15,110 nt of DNA from contig CAMPKL010000023.1 of NCBI GenBank assembly GCA_946887065.1, forward strand, positions 1 through 15,110, written 5' to 3'. Position numbers and translations under genes: made by a program. Origin of the DNA: an uncultured Bryobacterales bacterium (GTDB taxonomy: Bacteria; Acidobacteriota; Terriglobia; Bryobacterales; UBA6623). The notes under the pieces were generated by a model. It was given only the letters and a program-made list of their open reading frames with translations. It made no database searches and was not told the origin of the DNA. Within the stretch, counting starts at the first letter, position 1. Every line of letters starts with the position of its first letter. This document shows, in pieces, positions 13,678 through 15,110 of this stretch.

Positions 13678-14313
13678 TTAAACAGGCCTCCGGAAGGCCT
13701 TTCGCGCTTGCTCGGCCCGCGAGCGCAATGCACAAACTTCTTGGTGATCGTTGACTAAGCCCATCGCCTGCATAAAGGCGTAGATCGTCGTCGGACCCAC
13801 GAACGACCAGCCGCGCTTCTTCAAATCTTTCGACAGCGCCAGCGATTCCGGCGACTTGGCCATGTTGAGCAGCTCGGCGTGGGTCACCTTTTTGGGACGG
13901 CTAGCCGGCGCCGGTTCATAACGCCAAAAGTACGCGGCCAACGAGCCAACCTCGGCGATCAATTCCTGCGCTCTGCGGGCATTGTTGATCGTGGACTCGA
14001 TCTTGCCGCGATGGCGGACGATCCCGGCGTCGCTGAGCAATCTCTCCACTTGTTTGGGGCCAAATTTGGCGACCTCGGCAATCTCAAAATTCGAGAACCC
14101 TTTGCGGAAATTCTCGCGCTTGTTCAGTATCGTCCGCCAACTCAATCCGGCCTGGAAGCCTTCCAAGCAGATCTTTTCGAAGAGTCTCCGATCGTCATCG
14201 ACGGGGAATCCCCACTCTTCGTCGTGATAGGGCACGAAGGCCTCGTCGCCCGCGCACCACCAACAACGCTCCCGCCCATCGGGTCCTGGGAATGATTTGT
14301 CCGGCGCCGCCAT
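13678..14313 (-). CDS. tag: DNA-3-methyladenine glycosylase I (Tag)
   Basis: Base-excision repair glycosylase that removes 3-methyladenine (and 3-methylguanine) from DNA. 211 residues; E. coli Tag is 187. Seen: N-terminal RERCWWC with C17, YHDEEWGFPV (29-38) with H30, LFEKICLEGFQAGLSW (44-59), DAGIVRHRGKI (94-104 region), LSKDLKKRGWSFVGPTTIYAFMQAMGLVNDH with H190, and C194. C17, H30, H190 and C194 correspond to the structural zinc site (C4, H17, H175, C179 in E. coli). The extra residues are about 13 at the N-terminus and 17 basic ones at the C-terminus. It is followed 8 bp later by the HD hydrolase and preceded 33 bp earlier by the EamA transporter. Confidence 0.95.
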   Translation of the reverse strand: MAAPDKSFPGPDGRERCWWCAGDEAFVPYHDEEWGFPVDDDRRLFEKICLEGFQAGLSWRTILNKRENFRKGFSNFEIAEVAKFGPKQVERLLSDAGIVRHRGKIESTINNARRAQELIAEVGSLAAYFWRYEPAPASRPKKVTHAELLNMAKSPESLALSKDLKKRGWSFVGPTTIYAFMQAMGLVNDHQEVCALRSRAEQARKAFRRPV

Positions 14314-14346
14314 CGTTAGATGCCAGTTTAGAGCCTTTCGGCGCCT

Positions 14347-15110
14347 TCAACGCCGCTCCGCCAAGTAGACCCCGATCAGAATCACCGCCCCGGCCATGCC
14401 CAGGTTCAGCGATACTGACTCGCCGAGCAAGATCCACCCCAGCGAAGTCGCCGTCAGCGGCTGGATATATTGCACGCCGGCGATCCGCGAAGCCGTTACG
14501 TGGCCCAGCGCCCAGTAGTAGATCAGATACCCAAGCACGGACGGGAAAACGGCCATGTAAGCCACCGCCCACCAAGCTTCGCTCGGTACCGACGCGAACG
14601 CAAAATCGCGATATCCCAGCCAAATCACTGGCTGCAGCAACGCGGCCCCGCTGACGTAGGCCAGCGAGTTGAGCGCCACCGCGCCGTATTTCTGCCGCGC
14701 CTGTTTGCCGAATACCGTGAAGGCCGCGAACATGATCCCGGCCACGACCAACATCGCATCCCCTTGCAGCGATGGGTCGCCCCCGCCCGAACGGTCAGAA
14801 GCCAGCCACACCGCGCCCGCAAAGCAGACCGACATCCCGATCAGCTTGTTTGAGGTGATCTTCTCCTGCCCGCGCGACGCCGCCAACAGCAGGATAATCA
14901 CCGGCAACACGCTGTAGATGAATGCCGCGTGTGCGACGCTCGTCCAACTCAACGCCGCGACATAGATCAGCTGATTGCCCACCTGTAGGCCCGCCCCCAA
15001 CAGAGCCAGCTTCCACCAATGCGCGGCGCGGATCACCTTCCTGGCTCGGATTAGCGCCGGGTACACCAGAACTGCGGCGTTGGAGGACCGCAGCGAAGCC
15101 AACAACGGCG
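14347..15110 (-). CDS. EamA/DMT-family transporter, 5' end outside window
   Basis: Inner-membrane drug/metabolite transporter superfamily permease. About 254 residues are visible; the reading frame continues through the right edge, so the first one or two membrane spans are missing. The visible part has about eight hydrophobic spans (starting near 31-51, 58-76, 87-103, 117-134, 144-163, 177-198, 206-228, 233-249) arranged as the end of the first EamA repeat and a full second repeat. Typical motifs: ALSWTSVAHAAFIYSVLPVI in the first repeat and its counterpart VTASRIAGVQYIQPLTATSL in the second. A TTG at 15105 is not a credible start because it would remove TM1-2. Substrate unknown. It leads the leftward run with tag, 33 bp apart. 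Confidence 0.9.
   Translation of the reverse strand, partial: PLLASLRSSNAAVLVYPALIRARKVIRAAHWWKLALLGAGLQVGNQLIYVAALSWTSVAHAAFIYSVLPVIILLLAASRGQEKITSNKLIGMSVCFAGAVWLASDRSGGGDPSLQGDAMLVVAGIMFAAFTVFGKQARQKYGAVALNSLAYVSGAALLQPVIWLGYRDFAFASVPSEAWWAVAYMAVFPSVLGYLIYYWALGHVTASRIAGVQYIQPLTATSLGWILLGESVSLNLGMAGAVILIGVYLAERR

Noticed and set aside
13684..13700. AGGCCT repeat as a possible terminator after tag
   Set aside because: It lies within the last tag codons, has only 6-bp arms that are self-palindromic, and has no T-run in the transcribed direction. The HD gene follows 8 bp later.
13670..13735. Upstream start for the HD hydrolase inside tag
   Set aside because: It would overlap tag by 58 bp, and the added residues are not HD-like. 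ATG 13669 fits the usual N-terminus and the 8-bp gap.
1..15110. A new multi-gene defence, mobile or secondary-metabolite system
   Set aside because: Almost all genes belong to known housekeeping or surface-glycan families. There are no integrases, transposases, direct-repeat arrays, toxin-antitoxin pairs or nuclease/NTPase defence combinations; the YifB ATPase and PIN protein are standard chromosomal types in standard contexts.

Overview
This is a GC-rich (about 60% by eye), densely packed bacterial chromosomal segment. It is mostly core genes plus the end of a cell-surface glycosylation cluster. I see no tRNA, rRNA, CRISPR array, insertion sequence, integrase or attachment site. The mix suggests a Gram-negative soil-type bacterium: a YacL-like PIN/TRAM protein before ispD-ispF, NrdR, GluQ, a DUF4126 membrane protein, a DUF1972-type glycosyltransferase and a putative lipoprotein. 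Acidobacteriota (Solibacter/Bryobacter-like) is my best guess from overall feel. It is an inference, not shown by a marker gene.

Layout. (1) 1-3167, plus strand: two GT2 glycosyltransferases and one GT4 glycosyltransferase with a DUF1972-type N-terminus, closely spaced. This looks like the end of a polysaccharide (probably rhamnose-containing) cluster starting left of the window. (2) 3238-7073, plus strand: a Trm112-family protein, a DUF4126 membrane protein, a 50-residue membrane ORF, a YifB/ComM AAA ATPase and a ZIP metal transporter. (3) 7010-7972, minus strand: GluQ, whose 3' end overlaps the ZIP gene by 64 bp. (4) 8065-8529, plus strand: NrdR, divergent from gluQ. (5) 8534-9706, minus strand: a putative exported lipoprotein with three tandem RidA-like domains. 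(6) 9916-12173, plus strand: YacL-like PIN/TRAM membrane protein, IspD and IspF with 4-bp gaps, a non-mevalonate isoprenoid operon. (7) 12182-15110, minus strand: a run transcribed leftward of an EamA transporter (cut by the window edge), Tag glycosylase, a small HD hydrolase resembling alarmone hydrolases, and a class IV aminotransferase.

How the genes work together. The three glycosyltransferases would successively build a lipid-linked glycan. IspD and IspF catalyse two steps of isoprenoid precursor synthesis, which also feeds the polyprenyl carriers such glycans need. NrdR (ribonucleotide reductase repression), GluQ (queuosine tRNA modification), Tag (DNA alkylation repair) and the HD hydrolase (possibly (p)ppGpp breakdown) are housekeeping or stress functions that seem to be neighbours rather than one pathway.

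Most unusual is the triple-RidA lipoprotein. RidA normally acts as a homotrimer with active sites at subunit interfaces. Here three domains are in one chain, and the two key residues are split: domain 1 keeps the Arg, domain 2 keeps the Glu, and domain 3 has neither. I found no convincing new multi-gene defence or mobile system.
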